Positions 32,986 through 46,200 of a stretch of 64,000 nucleotides of DNA are shown one piece after another. This stretch comes from Varanus komodoensis (taxonomy: Eukaryota; Chordata; Lepidosauria; Squamata; Varanidae). Under the pieces are notes generated by a model. The model had not been told where the DNA came from, ran no database searches, and saw nothing but the letters and a program-made list of their open reading frames with translations. A program made the position numbers and the translations under genes. The stretch covers positions 1,884,390-1,948,389 of the forward strand of contig NW_025336481.1 of assembly GCF_004798865.1 (NCBI RefSeq). The letters run 5' to 3'. Each line of letters begins with the position of its first letter. Within the stretch, counting starts at the first letter, position 1.

Positions 32986-35900
32986 GACAAGAATTGGGGA
33001 AAAGCTACAAGAAGTAATTGCACTTCAGGTGGTGCTTTCAAGGCAAAAACTTTGTTCTTTCTAAAGTTCTAACAGTCACGTAGCTTGTCTGATGCTTTAG
33101 TAGATCTCATTTATTTTGTATATTTGCAAAAACGGAAAAGGGAAATGAAGGGAATCAGGAGGCAGGGTGCGGAGTTATAAGAGGAGACCCAAACATACTG
33201 TAAGAATTAAGAATTGCCATTGTCCTCCTTCCAGTCAAAATTGGGATTGGGATTTGAGAAAAATGGGTTAGGGAGAGAATGGAAAAGGGACAAGAAAGGG
33301 GAACTTTACTCCTCTTTATCTAAGCAAAATATAGTGCATCTGTCAAGAATTTCTGAACATGGCCAACCTGAGACTCACTCAAACAGCAATTTACTTAACT
33401 TATTCTTTGGTAGAAGTATGAGAGAGGAATCCTGTGCTATAGACAAGTGAGCCTGTGGTGTTAATTACTGGGGTGCTGTAAAGGAGGTAAGAGCTGGTGA
33501 CTCAGATGAAGCGCAAAAGAGCAGAAGGCAAGCACCGTACACGGGAAACAGGCGGATGCCATCCCACTGAGACAAACGCTAGGAGGCCAAGTTGGCGAAA
33601 TTGCACTTCTGAAGAGCATAAAGAAGGCCTTCCAGAGGCCCAGCTATCACCAAGAGACATCAAGAGAGGTCACTACCCGTGCGTATCCCATTCCCGGAGG
33701 AGAGAGCTGCCCCAAAAGCCCTTGCCTCAGCCCAGGTGCAGGCCAAAGAGCCAAGTCCCCTTTGAGGGTAGGACGGAGTGGCTTCAAGACCAGCCTTCAG
33801 GCAGTGCTATACCATCCTCGGCAAGATCATTACTTTTACGGGGAACATGTTTCATTAAAAAGAAAGAGCCTGATTCTACTGCAAGAGAATATACCGATGA
33901 CCTTGAACAGAGAGGGAGGGGGAGGCAGCAGCCAAAAAGGCAGTCAGCACCCTTCACAGGCAGCCTGATTCCTGTGTTTCTTCCCTCCTTGAGCTGATGA
34001 CCACGGGGCACATTTTGTGCAGTACAGATTTGCCCTGCATTGTGGAAGCAGCCGGGCCTGCCTGGAAAGATGCATTTGGCAATGGGTGTGTCTGATCCAG
34101 AGCAGACTCTTCCTACCTGCTCTTCATGGAGGAGGAGGAGGAGAAAGGGGGAGACTGGGCCCAAGACGCAGCCCTGGGCTTGCAGAGATCCGCCTGCTCC
34201 CCTTTGCATGCCTTAGATGAATTGTCAGCTTTAAGGGGGTGGGTGGACGCCGAATGACTCATGCTGAGTGTTTCCCCTGCACACCAGAGCTGTGTATCTG
34301 TGACAGCTAAAAGCTCTGCATTCAGATTTAGCAGTCCATACCTCACGCATCTGCAGAAGCTTAAGCCCCGCACTTATCTCCACGCCCCACGGAAGGATAC
34401 AGCGTCTTCCTCGGTGTGGTACTCACCTGAGACAGCTCAGCCGGGCGAGTGGGGGGCAGCAAAGATGCTCGAAGCAGGTCTCCTTCCGGTGATTCCTTGG
34501 GAAGGATGCAGCCCTACTGCAGTCCCTGCAGGAGGCAGCCAGCTACCGGCTTGCTTAGCGACCTGCCATCAGCCGAGGGAGACAGAGAAAGGAGCAGACA
34601 TAAGCCACACATTCCAGCCAGGTGGGAGAGCAAAGGATGCTCTTCCTGGATCCAGCAGCTAGATCCTCCTATCCCTCCAATGCACCCCCATCCTTTGCAG
34701 AGAAAGAGGAGAGCGCATCCTTAAGCGAAAGGATGAATGCCTGCACCATCACCTGCTCCAGCTTCGTCTTCCATGCTGCTCAGCCTGATGCTCCCCTGCA
34801 GCCTGCAGGGCTTGTGGGAGAGGCAGCTGCTCTCTTGAGCTGAGCTGGGGCCGGCAGAGGGGAGGAGAGCCGCCGAGGTGCCCAGGCAGCTGCGTACTTT
34901 GCGGTTCTCCCTGCGCTTCCTTCTTAAAGGGGCAGCATCCTCGTCAAGAGGGACCCTGGTGCCAGGGCTCGGAGTTGCCACCTTTTATCTTTCAACTGGT
35001 CCTCCTGCTGCAGCCTTGTCAGCGGTTTGTGATGGTGGAATTAACCAAGGGAGGGGCTTTTCCCTTCACTTTCGCTCCCTGTGAGAAAAGGCTTAACTTG
35101 TGTCTGGTGGCTGGGCAGTGCAGATATGTAATCAATGGGTAAAATTAATTTCTGCAGGACAAGAGGCGGCTGTTCAGGCATGGGAGCAGCCTTGTTGATT
35201 ACTTGTGAAGTGTCACAAGGGCCACACGTTGTGCTCCTGCAATGACAATGAAAAGGCATCGTACAGCGAGCGTTTTCTTCCTTAATGGCTCATTTTCAGT
35301 AGGAAAAAATATGGAAGAAGCTGACACTGGCTGGGTTTGCACAGTCAGTGGGGAAAAGAAACCATGGTGGCCTGTGTGTGCGCATTGTACAATTTGCACA
35401 CTGTACAGTTTGCTGAACTGCCTTCGAAGCATGTGGGTTGCTGTACCATCTGGACCTGGCAGCATGCATGGCTGGAGTAGTTTCAAAATCACCCCAGAGC
35501 CCATAGCTTGTTGTACGGTTCTGGGGTGCTTTGGGCCCTCCTCCACATGAAGCCTCTATGAGGGAAGCAAGGTGATCTTGTGATAACAGCCTTACCTGGA
35601 AGAACCCACATTTTTTAACACGCATGCCTGACAGCAGCGTCCAATCACGGTTCACAGGCAGGGGTGAAAGATGCCTTGCGCAGCTCACATGTTCACTGCC
35701 GGACACGGAGACAGCGCGGAGGGGCAGCCACTGGACAGCAACGCTGGCGGAGGATCGCGCACAAGCAACACAAGGGACACTCAAGCCAACTTGGGTTCGT
35801 TCTGGGCAGAAGGCGGCAAAGAGAAACCGCTTCTGCATCTTTTCGCCTTGAAAATCCTACGATGGAATAATACAAAATGAAAGCAGAGTTAGAGCCAGAG

Positions 35901-36036
35901 GTTGGGGCTCCCAGGCTGGAAGGCGCCCAGGCTGGAAGGCACCATCTCTAATGGTGCAACGAGAACAAGTCAGAAAGGAAGTCTAGTGACTGACATGCAT
36001 GGATGGAAATGAATGTCTGATGCTGCTCCACACATA
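32986..36036. other. Intergenic spacer, no recognised gene
   Basis: A 166-codon plus-strand frame (33497-33997), rich in Arg and Glu, has no recognised domain. On the minus strand a strong donor-like CAG|GTGAGT occurs near 34424-34432 in a GC-richer patch. It could be the end of a 5' noncoding SNPH exon, but no matching acceptor or promoter was established. Confidence 0.4.
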
Positions 36037-36117
36037 CAATTGGAACATGGAATGTGAGAAGCGCAACTGGAACATGGAATGCGAGAAGCACAATTGGAAC
36101 ATGGAATGCGAGAAGCA
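36037..36117 (+). repeat. 27-bp tandem repeat, three units
   Basis: Units at 36037-36063, 36064-36090 and 36091-36117 differ at one to three positions. Each contains GGAACATGGAATG(T/C)GAGAAGC. Since 27 is a multiple of three, one frame encodes three copies of a nonapeptide like NWNMECEKH. Another frame of the unit reads TWNVRS, the conserved opening block of BovB endonucleases, so the repeat appears to be an internal triplication in the adjoining element. Confidence 0.92.
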
Positions 36118-36990
36118 CAAGGCGAAGTGGAAAACAGAAAGCAAGAAAGGGAACGGTGAAGCATTGCACAACTTGGTGCGAGTGAGCTAAAGTGGCCTGA
36201 AATGGGACATTTTCAGTCAGAGAAAGCATTTTACTATGGAAAGGACACATTGAAGAAATAGAGTGCCTTTCATCCTGAGGCAAAATGTAGCAAAGGTTCT
36301 ATGGAGCTATAATGCAGAAATGACCAAAGAATATAAAGTAGGATTTGTGGAAAACCTATGTACATAACAATCAGGCAAGCCTGCACTCCTGAGATGCTGA
36401 AGAAGAAGAAATTGAAATCATTCATGTAGATGTTTAAGAGGAAACTAATAATACACCAAAACAAGAAATGCTGATCCCCATAGGTGACTGGAACATCAAA
36501 GTAGGAAACAAAGCAGAATCCAATGTTTTTGGAGAATCTGGCCTAGGGGTGAAAAACAAAGCACAGGAACAACTAATAGAATTATGTGAAGCCAACAATC
36601 TGTTTTTCACAAATGCATACTTCAGGCAGCCAATTAGATGGCCGATGCAGAAGACAAAACAGATTACATAATTAGAAATAGAAGATGGAGAAGCTCTGTT
36701 CTCACTGCCAAAATAAGATCAGGAGCAGGTTGTAATGGTGACCATGAATTCTTAATATCAAAATCAGAGTGAAGCTGGAAAAGAGCACTAACAGAAGCAT
36801 AGTGCCAAAATATAACTTAAATAACATTCTGATGGGTTTAAAGAACAAGTTTAAAAACATATAAAGAAAAGATTTGCATTATTGAGCTCAATTGACTGTG
36901 TACTGAAACCAGAGACAAGAACCAGACAAGAACTGTGGAAGAGCTATACAGCAAAGATGAAAGAATAGCATACTCTTTTTTCCAGGAAGA
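36037..36990 (+). mobile_element. BovB/RTE LINE endonuclease-region relic
   Basis: Translation in shifting frames shows the RTE endonuclease blocks in order: TWNVRS (triplicated), SELKWPEMGHFQS, a QACTP block, IPIGDWNIKVGNKAE, GLGVKNKAQEQLIELCEANN and a GDHEF block near 36740. The catalytic GDWN motif survives. Stops and shifts are frequent, so it is an old copy without the reverse-transcriptase part. Confidence 0.83.
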
Positions 36991-37479
36991 TATGCAAATC
37001 AAATGGAAGTAACCAACCAGCCCTCAGCTATTAGATGTACAAATTATTATTTACAGAGTTTATTTATTTATTTAAGGCTTTTATTAACCGTACCTCTACT
37101 GGCATCTTGGGACAGTTTACAACAAAGCAAAACAACATAAATGACAAAAATGGGGCTATGAAATGTGCGACTCATTCTGAAACTTCTGAAAGGGCCGATG
37201 GGTAAGAATAACTTGATTTACTGTACAACTTGAGGATTCACCAGGCGTCCCAACCTCACTTGCTAAATCCTGGGTTACAGGAAAACACATACATTATCTA
37301 ATTTCTGTATTTTTGGGCCCATATCCAATATAGCCACTCTGGCTCTGCTGGTTCCACTGTACTTTCAGGGCCTACCGTTTGTGAAAAGGGCTTTGACAGT
37401 TCTAAAAAGAACTCAAGGAATGAGTGGAACCGCTTGCCTCCAGTCTGGGACCCGTTGCTACAGCCCCCTTCTGCAAGCA
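36991..37479. other. Spacer, nothing certain
   Basis: A TTTA-rich tract near 37050-37080 is followed by ACCGTACCTCTACTGGCATC TTGGGACAG-like sequence, possibly another L2 tail. The match is too weak to call. Confidence 0.35.
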
Positions 37480-37790
37480 GTGTTGAGCTTCCCTGTTCTG
37501 GAAATCAAAGAATCAGAGAAGAGATGGAAAGGGCCAAAGCCAAGGTACAGGAATCCAGGTTCAACCATCCCTCTCAGATGGCTGTCCCATTGTACCCTGA
37601 ATGCCTCCAGCTAGGAGAGCCCACAACCTCCCTAGGTCATGAGTTCCATTGTCATACTGCTCTAACAGTCAGGAAAATTATTACTTTTTCCAGAACAGAA
37701 GTCTAAATCAATCTCCATGAGAGTAGATGCTCTTTGTGCTCTCTTCCATCTCTTTTTCAAGGATAGGACTTCAACACAGTGACATATTGT
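37480..37790 (-). mobile_element. Old CR1/L3-like LINE 3' fragment
   Basis: It shares blocks with 29930-30130, such as CCTAGGTCATGAGTTCCATT, GTCATACTGCTCTAACAGTC and CTTTTTCAAGGATAGGAC, all antisense to a CR1/L3-type 3' region. It is heavily diverged. Confidence 0.58.
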
Positions 37791-38680
37791 GCCACCCACC
37801 TTTGAGGTAGATGCTATTTTTATTATTTGTTTATTTTAACAGATATTTTAATTGATACTAAAATATTTTCTGGCTTTTTTTAAAAATCAAATATTATCAA
37901 AATACCACTGAAATGGTGGACTAAACCTTGAGGTTCATAAATCAGCTCAAAGACTCTTGTTTAAAATTCTGGAATACCACTGACAATCTGTACAGAAAAT
38001 ATTGAATTAGAGGGACCATTGGTTTGATTTGGTAGTTTTCGATACTTTCAATACAGTAGTAGTTGGTAGTCAGCATGTGAACAGAAACCTCATCCTCTTG
38101 AGAGTTGGAATTTCTGTGACGGAAGACATCACACTTGGGTGATTTATACTGTTTTTGTTTTTTATTAGAAACCCAAAGTTCATCAGATGTATCCAGCTGG
38201 AAAATGGTGGCTAGGGGTGGAGCCAATTATCTACTCTATTTCTTGAACAACACTCTGGGATGACTTGCATAATCAAATTTACATTTGAGTTATCACAAAT
38301 TAGGGAGTCCAATTTAGATTTCAATACAATAACTTGAAATATACCGAATGGTTCCTTAAATGTGCCTGGTGCACATACATAATTTTAAAAATTGGAATGA
38401 AGAAGAAAGCAGTTCTTGCACGCTCCAGCTCTTCGCACTTGCAGCTAAACTCTTTCTTCCTACCCTCATCTATGGTGAAGGGGAAGAGTATCAGCTTGCT
38501 GCCAAGGGAGGGTGAAAACAGTTTTCAGTTTCTTCTCTCAGCTATGCTTTGCTTGAAATATCTTGAAATATAATTTGTAGATCGGGGTGAACAGAAGGTA
38601 AACTGGAAACTAATGATAGATCTCCAGGTGATTTATAGGTGACTGACAAGAGTTTCCAATTCCCGATTGTTTAACAATAG
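37791..38680. other. Spacer, nothing recognised
   Basis: AT-rich, with no gene or dispersed repeat recognised. Confidence 0.5.
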
Positions 38681-38688
38681 CCTTAGAG

Positions 38689-39055
38689 CAGGGGTCCTCA
38701 AACTTTTTCACCAGGGGGCCAGTTGAAAAGCGCTGGTGCTGGGCACGGGCTGGAAAGGTGGTGCCGGCGGGGTCTGCAGGCTGGTGCGGGGTGTGCAGGT
38801 GTTGAGGCGGGCACGTGGGTGGGCGGGCACATGCGGCGAGGGGAAGCAAGGCAAGGTGGGGGCGGGCATGCGCCCTGATGCAGTGGCTTGCTTGCTTGCA
38901 GATCGTTTTTTCCGAGCAAGTCCAAGATGATCTCCAAACAAGCAAGCTGCTGCCTCCCCATGTGTGCATGGCACGTTGGAAACCTCTGAGGCAGGCCAGA
39001 TAAACGGGCATGACGGGCCGGCTCTGCCCCGCGGGCCGTAGTTTGAGGACCCCTG
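38689..39055. mobile_element. hAT nonautonomous DNA transposon, 367 bp, with perfect target duplication
   Basis: The terminal inverted repeat CAGGGGTCCTCAAACT is perfect over 16 bases at both ends. The element is flanked by an exact 8-bp direct repeat, CCTTAGAG, at 38681-38688 and 39056-39063, the target-duplication length of hAT transposons. The interior is GC-rich and encodes no transposase. A second member of the family is at 51428-51750. Confidence 0.95.
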
Positions 39056-39063
39056 CCTTAGAG

Positions 39064-40053
39064 CCTTATCTGTTTTTCCAACAAGGTACACTGGACAAGG
39101 TACACACATTACATTCCACAATACCAAGACTCCTTGCATTATAAATATTTTAATTAAGTAAATGAGTTAGAACAACTTAGAAATCAGGCAGAAGTAAATA
39201 CATAACTACACATTTTAAACAAAACACATAATTTAAATAAGTTATTAAAATATGTTATAAGAATTTAAGACAGAAACTTGAAATTATAGACCCGCTGCCA
39301 CTCGCACTGTATTTTTTTCCTGACCTAGGACCATTTCTGATCAAGAGGATTTGCTACTTTTTGTAGCACTGCAGAAAACGGCAAAACCTGTGTGATGCAT
39401 AACAACAGAAGAGTGACAAAGGAAATGATTCTCAATGTCATGGCCAACAATGGCTCTATGTAGCACATTCAAATTAGTGGAAAAACAGCATCTGTCTACC
39501 TAGCATTTGAAGCTTATCTTTTGCATCCTTTAGGTTCTCCAGCGCACCACAAGGGGTGAAAGGAGGAAGCATGCAACACTCCTGGTGGAACACTTGCATG
39601 CCAGCAATGCGAAGCACTACCGTGGCTGCTCAGGTACTGGACCAGTGTGGGGGATCCATGAGGAACTGGATGCACTGTAGAATGCATCTAGTCATTCAGC
39701 TAGGCCTTGCTGCAGAAGGACCACAGGTGTGCCCACAGTATACACCAATATCTGTTTTTCATAGCTGGCTGTGTTAGCTAACCAAGTGAACAATCCACAA
39801 AGAACAGCAAATAGCCATGACGTCTATCCTCTGTGAAGACAGGAATAAATAAAGAACTGATGCAAAATGCTCAGCCCTACATTTAAAAAGAGGGTATTTC
39901 TACTAATTTGCAGCTTGAACCCTAGACAGCTTGTTATGCAGATTTGTAACAATATTTCTACACAGTCATTATTTGATTCAGGTGCAGATATAAGGCCTCT
40001 TTCGAGAACTTTATAAAATACAGGGTTCAGTTTTCAATCAGAATAGCCAGTGG
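39064..40053. other. RAD21L1 3' flank
   Basis: This should contain the RAD21L1 3' UTR. I saw no minus-strand AATAAA close to the stop. An ATTAAA variant lies at about 39150, but the link is unproven. No repeat was recognised. Confidence 0.45.
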
Positions 40054-40263
40054 TTAAAAGGAGATCACTCTGTCCTTCAGCGTAGGAAACTTAGGACCTA
40101 CTGTCACTAGAATGTCAGCAAAGGGAGCAGCCTGAGCCACTTCAACCACCTGTTGTTTCTTCAGAACAAGCAAGCTAAAGAACTTGACTGCAACTTCTTT
40201 ACTGTTGTTGTTCCTGCAGAGGGCCAGAAAACTGAAAGGCTTTGCTCCCTTTTGGTGGATGTG
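40054..40263 (-). CDS. RAD21L1: RAD21L1 last coding exon, C-terminal winged helix (residues 482-550)
   Basis: Acceptor TTCCCCTGTGCAG, stop TAA at 40056-40054. It encodes [19 protein letters not shown], then SLLVLKKQQ and [13 protein letters not shown], the kleisin C-terminal winged helix that docks on the SMC1 head. The tail continues about ten residues beyond the usual family end. Confidence 0.97.
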   Translation of the reverse strand, partial: HIHQKGAKPFSFLALCRNNNSKEVAVKFFSLLVLKKQQVVEVAQAAPFADILVTVGPKFPTLKDRVISF

Positions 40264-43200
40264 CTGCACAGGGGAACAAAAGGGGTGGGTGAGAAGAGAC
40301 AGAAAAGTTGTGATGTGAGTTTTGCATGAAGTTGACCATGAGCAGTCAGTCTTATGACAGAGGCTGCACTTTCTGTAAATATATGCGTTTGTCTATATCT
40401 TCCAACATTTATTTGCTGGAAGGAGCTAGACAGAGTCATAGGCAGAGTCCTGCTGGACCAGGTCAGAGGTCCATCTAGTGCAGCATCTCGTTTCCAAGAA
40501 AGGCTAGCCAGATGCTGCAGGAACCCCACCAGCAGCGCATGAGGCCAGCTGCCTCTCCAATGGCCCCAGCCACTGGATCCTACACTTCCCATTTATCCCC
40601 ACCCGCGCCATGCATGCACAGGCAGACGTAACCATCCGTTCCTCAGACCTGATGCAGCAGGCCCGTTTGCTAAGGAGGATCCTAGCTTGTGGCTCGTCGT
40701 GGAAGCATCATTCTCCCCACAGCAATGGCACAGACTGGCCTGCCCTTTAGTATACAGTGCCTCATGTATACGTTGCTCTCTTAGAGCAGTGTTGCTTCCA
40801 AGGCTTTAGATTTTCAGGATTACATATGGGTCTGAAGAAGGGCAGCTCAGCTAAGACAAACGCTAGAAACTGGTGTTCATATATATGACAGCCACCTAAC
40901 ATTCCAGGGATGTGGGCCTGGGGACCTTTTAACAATTTCGCCTTACAATGAAAAGTGGATATATCTTAATTCCATTGATTTTTATATCATGGTCTATCAC
41001 AAATGATCAGAACACAGCAATCACATTATCTGCATTTGCTTTGTTAACTTTGTGGCAGATGTGAGGTCAAAAAACATCTTAGGACATCTTACCTGGAAAG
41101 TATTTAACAGCTCTAAAGTTTTCTTGCGCCTCCTTTTTTCTTCATTATTTGGATCACTTCCTTGATGTTCCTACATTGGGGATTAACACAGAAATTTCCC
41201 TCTGAAGTCGGGGATGGAGCTCAGATTTCAGACCTCTGCTCCTGGCCCCATGGAACGGTCCAGCACATCTTCAATGTCAGAGCTCCAATGGTGAAGGGGG
41301 AAGATTAGGCACTTGGTGTGGATGGATCAGGGAAGGCTCCGGATCCTCAGGATCCAAAGCTCACAGAGGCCTGGGCCAGGGCCAGGTCACAAGTTCACAC
41401 TAACTCTGGAGCTGCTCTGAATTATTTTTCCTCTATTGCTTTAGAAACAAAACCAAAACAAAACTGGGAGGAAGAGCGGTAAATGCTGCTCCTCTTTCTG
41501 TAGAGCCCTGCTGATAGGAGTCTGGTTGAGAACTGGGCCAAAGCACTCCAATGCCATCTGTAGGACTGACCTGCCCAGGGCAAGGAGCAGCAGTTTGAAT
41601 TGCACTTGGAAGCAAACTGGTAACCTGTGCAGGTGAGACATGATTAGGATATCATGCTCTGATGGACCAATTCTAACAATGAAGTTTTGAATAAATCATC
41701 AGACGTACATTTGCCATTCCTGTTTGCTCAATCCCAGACTCTTGTCTTACAGAGCAGTCAAGTAGCGAACCATTGGACGAAGCTGGCACAGCATCAATGG
41801 CTTCCTGATTTTAGAAGTAAAGGGGAAAAAATGATCAGTGTCTTAGTAAACAACATTTAGTTCTTAGTTATGTTCTCTTTGTCCATATGCTCATTCCCAA
41901 GCAGCAGATGAATAATTGATGCTAGATAGAGCTTCTGTGTTGAATTTTATGGCCCCAAAGATTTTTTTAGACAAGTTCATTCTTTAAATGGATGATACAG
42001 AAATTTAATTGCTGAACTTATTAGACTTTCATGTATGCACAGAACATTCATTTGATTAAATAGCTGCAACATAATATTGTTCATTATGAAAACAGAACTA
42101 TATTCTTCCTTTTCTCTTTTATAAGAAGTGTTTTTTTTAACCTTGTCATCCTATGCTGTCTTTTCAGAAGTAAGTCCAGTGAAGTTCAATAGGACTTACT
42201 CCCAGCTAATTGTACACAGAACTGCAACTGTAGGAGTTAATACTGTTTAAAGGGGGAGAGGTATCAGTAGCTTCACTTGTAGTGAATTCGGTTATGCATT
42301 TAGCAATGTGGCTGAGGTAGTAAGGGGTGCTCCAGCTAGTAAAGGAGAACAGTAAAAAGAAACATGAATAGAGAAATGGAAGTGGCAAAGAAGAAAACTG
42401 AGGAGAAACAGGGAAAGGGATGGGAAGACAAACAGTATCTCGCCTAACAACATGCTGAGTGGGATGGTGTGACGTGGTGTCCTGCACCAGCAGAGGGTGG
42501 GACCCGATGGCCTTCACGGCCCCTCTCAACTCTACTATTCTAGGATTCTGTGCTCTACAGGATGAAACTTCTCATATGGTGTGCAATGCATGATCAAAAG
42601 GTTTGAGTGCAGATGTCTGTCACCACCTCATAACAGATTCCTTGTGTGTGGCAGAGCTCCATGGTGCTGGTGGTCATAAAGACAGGTTAGCTAAAGTGTT
42701 TTACGGAACCGTTCAGGAGATGTGTACCATGCACATGCCATTTGCGATTGCCTCCAGCTCCATCCTGAAATGGGAAGGAGTTGCAGGACGGCATGGAATC
42801 ATGCGAAACTCTCAAGTGCAGGGTGCCTGTCTCTAGTACTCTGTGCTGCAGGGAAACTTGGTGCCAACGTCCTTTCTTGCTGATCCATCACAGGAATTCT
42901 GATTTGGTAATGGAGCTGATGGTGGGCAAGGGGTTCCTCATGTGGGCAGTGTTTTTCTCTGTGGCTGTTTGTCACACCTGGAAAGCAGGACTGCCACCTA
43001 AACAGCTGCAGGGCCTGGGATGGTTTTGGTGTCAGATGGTTCAGCTCCCCAGGAATTTGCCTGACTTCCTCCACATGGAAGTGACAGAAAAGAATGTGCC
43101 CCTTTGAAGTGCACTTTCACTGAAGCAATGTACTCTTCTCCCTTTTCTCTGCCTGAGGTGCGCTAAGTGGAAATCATGAGAAATAGAGTAGCTTGCATTC

Positions 43201-46200
43201 TTCGTGGGAGGGCTAGGCCTCAGCACAATCATGTTGGATCTGTTTCTGTTCTTCTTCCCATATGAAGAAGTCAAGGAGCCCATGAAGCTAATAAAATGCA
43301 GCTATTGTAATCTGGAATTCTAGAGCTATTTGGAAACTTTGCTTTCCTGTCAGAAAGCAAAGCTCAGACTGGGAGGCTTTAAAGCTCTGCTTTTGACTGG
43401 AAGAATCTGTTTGATTGGGCCATACCTTTAGAGTCAGAGGAGAAGCAGAACAGAAAATAAGGGTTTTTCTACACAAGACTTTTACTTGTTTTCATTCCTC
43501 ACTCTCTGTTGTTTATGGGTGTTTTGGACAATGTCATCACTATCTGGTTTCACCTTTGGCATTCTTCTTCTTCTATTTTTTTAGCAATATTGTTTGTGGT
43601 ATTTTTTGGAGCAGTGAAAATGCAGAATTTTTTCCCATTCTGAAACAAACTGCATGTCTCCATTAGTGTGATTGTGATATTCTGCTAAACTATTGCACCA
43701 CCTAGAGGTCATGTGTGGAAAGGCAGGAACATAAAGATTCAATTTCAATTCTCTGATAATATGGGAAACAGATACACAGTAGGTTAACAGCCTCTTCTAT
43801 AATTGAAGCTCATGCTTTGCTTTCCTATTTGGCTAAGATAGGAATAGGGCATGCTCTTAAAAAAAAAGATATCCAAAACCTTCCTTAGTAAGGAAATGCT
43901 TTCTGTAGATCACAAACCATGGCTGGTAGTGTTCTCTCCCTCAAGTTCCGGACATGCATTCTATCAGCCACTGTGAATAAAATCCCCTCCATTACTATAT
44001 AGTTCCTTGTCTACCTCAGCTAGCTCTTCCTGATTGGTCCACTAAGGTTTTGAAGGTGCTTCTCCCTCTTCTACTTCCTGAATGTACCTCCCTCACTTTG
44101 TTTTCCAGCCAATCCAGCTTCTGAAGAGTTTTTTTTTACACTGAAATAAACACTTTTCCTGAGATTCCCTCATTCTCTATCTGTGCATTTGCTTGGTTTC
44201 TTCCTGCTTCAGAAAGTGAATAGGGTGACAGGCACAGCACACAGCCAACAACAACAATGCCTGTGATGACGTGTGTTGCTAAGATATGTTGGGTAGTAGA
44301 GATTGGTGTCTGGAGCTACTCCTTTGGTTGCCACCCTTTCCACAGGACTCTATGGTGTTTTTTCACCACGAAAGAAAAAATGGAGCTTGCAGGTCCAGAT
44401 ATCACAACAGAAAATCATGGTTGGCAAAAATCATACGTTAGACCATCATTTTCTTGTTATGATTTCTGGGAAGGAAATAAGCCATGGTGATATATCATGA
44501 CTGGGTCTGGACACTACAACAAGCCCACAATTGTATAAAAAAAATGATTGCTTGCCTTGACATGTGAATCCAGTCTCTGTATGTGACAAACAGAAGTAAC
44601 AAAGGAAACACAAGGTACATACAGACTAGCTAAGTGTTGTTGCCTCCTATATAAAATTTGGGAACTATAAAATGGTAGCAGCCATGTTATGTAGAATCAG
44701 AATGATCACAAACACAACATATGATGCAACACCATGGCACAGTGCCGTGGATGCTTCCAGACAGAGAATGCACTGTGCAGGTATTTCATATTTTCCTAAC
44801 AGATTTTTTTCTGGCAAGAAAAAAGATGGAAGATGATGGAAAGTCATGGGTAAGCTAGAAGGTTTCTGCTGTGTGAACCCACTGTAAAATTCCGTGAGGA
44901 GGTAGTGCAATCACACTGTAAAAGCCTTGTGTGGAAACATCTCACTTCGTGTTTTCTGGTCTTTGTCTCACTCAGTTTATACTTTAACTGCTTACCTCGT
45001 CTCCTTGGTTAACTATTTTATATTGTTGCTGCTTATGAAAATGTAATTTTCATATGTTTTAAACCACCTGCAGTGGTGCTTTTGCACCAGAATGGTGGTA
45101 TATATCTGTGGTGGGAAAACTCTCTCATGTATTATATTATACAAGAAGATATAAAGAAACTGGAAGAAAGGATCACAAAATTGGTAGCTTTGTGGGTTTT
45201 GTAACATGTGCTCTTGCCATCATAGCACCGAGTACCCCATAATCACCATATTCAAACATATGGCACACAAGTTTGCTTCATTTCTTGGTCTTCTTATTGG
45301 TTAAAAGACTAACGTTTCAGACAGCTTTTTCCTTTTATCCTGAAGCACAAGTAACTGTATCTGAAATTCTACCAGTCTTCATGGAAACATTCATAACATA
45401 TTGATTTGGTTTGCATGATATGGCTTAATTTACCCATGAGGTTGCATTGTGCCAGTTGCCATTCTTGCAGGGTGTTCTGCTTGCTGTGTTGTAGTCCTCC
45501 CATGGTTTCCTGCCACCTTTTAAATATTTTTTTTTCTTGCCAGACAGCAGAGGTGAACCCATGGCTTGTTTGAGGAGAAGACAACCCTCCAATAACCCAT
45601 GGCTTGCTTAAGAGTTATTTGAGGTTAACCAATCTTCAAACAACCTCTGTTGCCTGGGTTTGCAATATATAAGAAATCATGGTAAAACAGGTGCCTAGCC
45701 CGCTGGATATTTAAGCTGCAGTGGGTTGCCTAATGTGGGAACAGGCCTACTGTCTAAGCAAAGAAGTACTAATTTGCAGTACTTACCATATCTTCAAAAG
45801 TTAAACTATTGCCACTTTTGTCTCTGCCATTTTGCAAAGTAGATTGAGTTTCTAGATAACTTGTGTCTTGCAGAACACTTTGACTTTCTGCTACTTGCAG
45901 TTCTGTACTGACAATAAAACAAAATAGTTCATTACAGTTAACGTCTGTCCACATGGCATGAGCCCCTCCTCTACAGGCCAAGTGCGGCGGCAGGACTCCT
46001 ATCAAAATGAGCTCAGCTAGGAAAATCCTCCTGACAACAGGCCTGGACAGGTGCAGAGCCTATATGGGTGATGCACAGAAACCATGAAGAAGAACTAACT
46101 TTTCCAGTTGGTTTGACATGATAAATGAAGCTTTGGATTTTTCTAACATGTCAGTTTGCACTTGAGTTACTTTTAAACATGTTTCAATGGGTGGTCAGCT

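Noticed and set aside
33497-33997. 166-codon Arg/Glu-rich plus-strand frame
   Set aside because: No family resemblance and no splice context; kept only as a note within the spacer entry.
36037-36117. Possible CRISPR-like direct repeat
   Set aside because: Units are contiguous with no spacers and lie in a LINE relic of a vertebrate genome.
43900-44200. AATAAA-bearing segment resembling the end of a long terminal repeat
   Set aside because: No paired repeat, target duplication, primer-binding site or internal viral-type coding sequence was visible, so I do not call a retroviral fossil.
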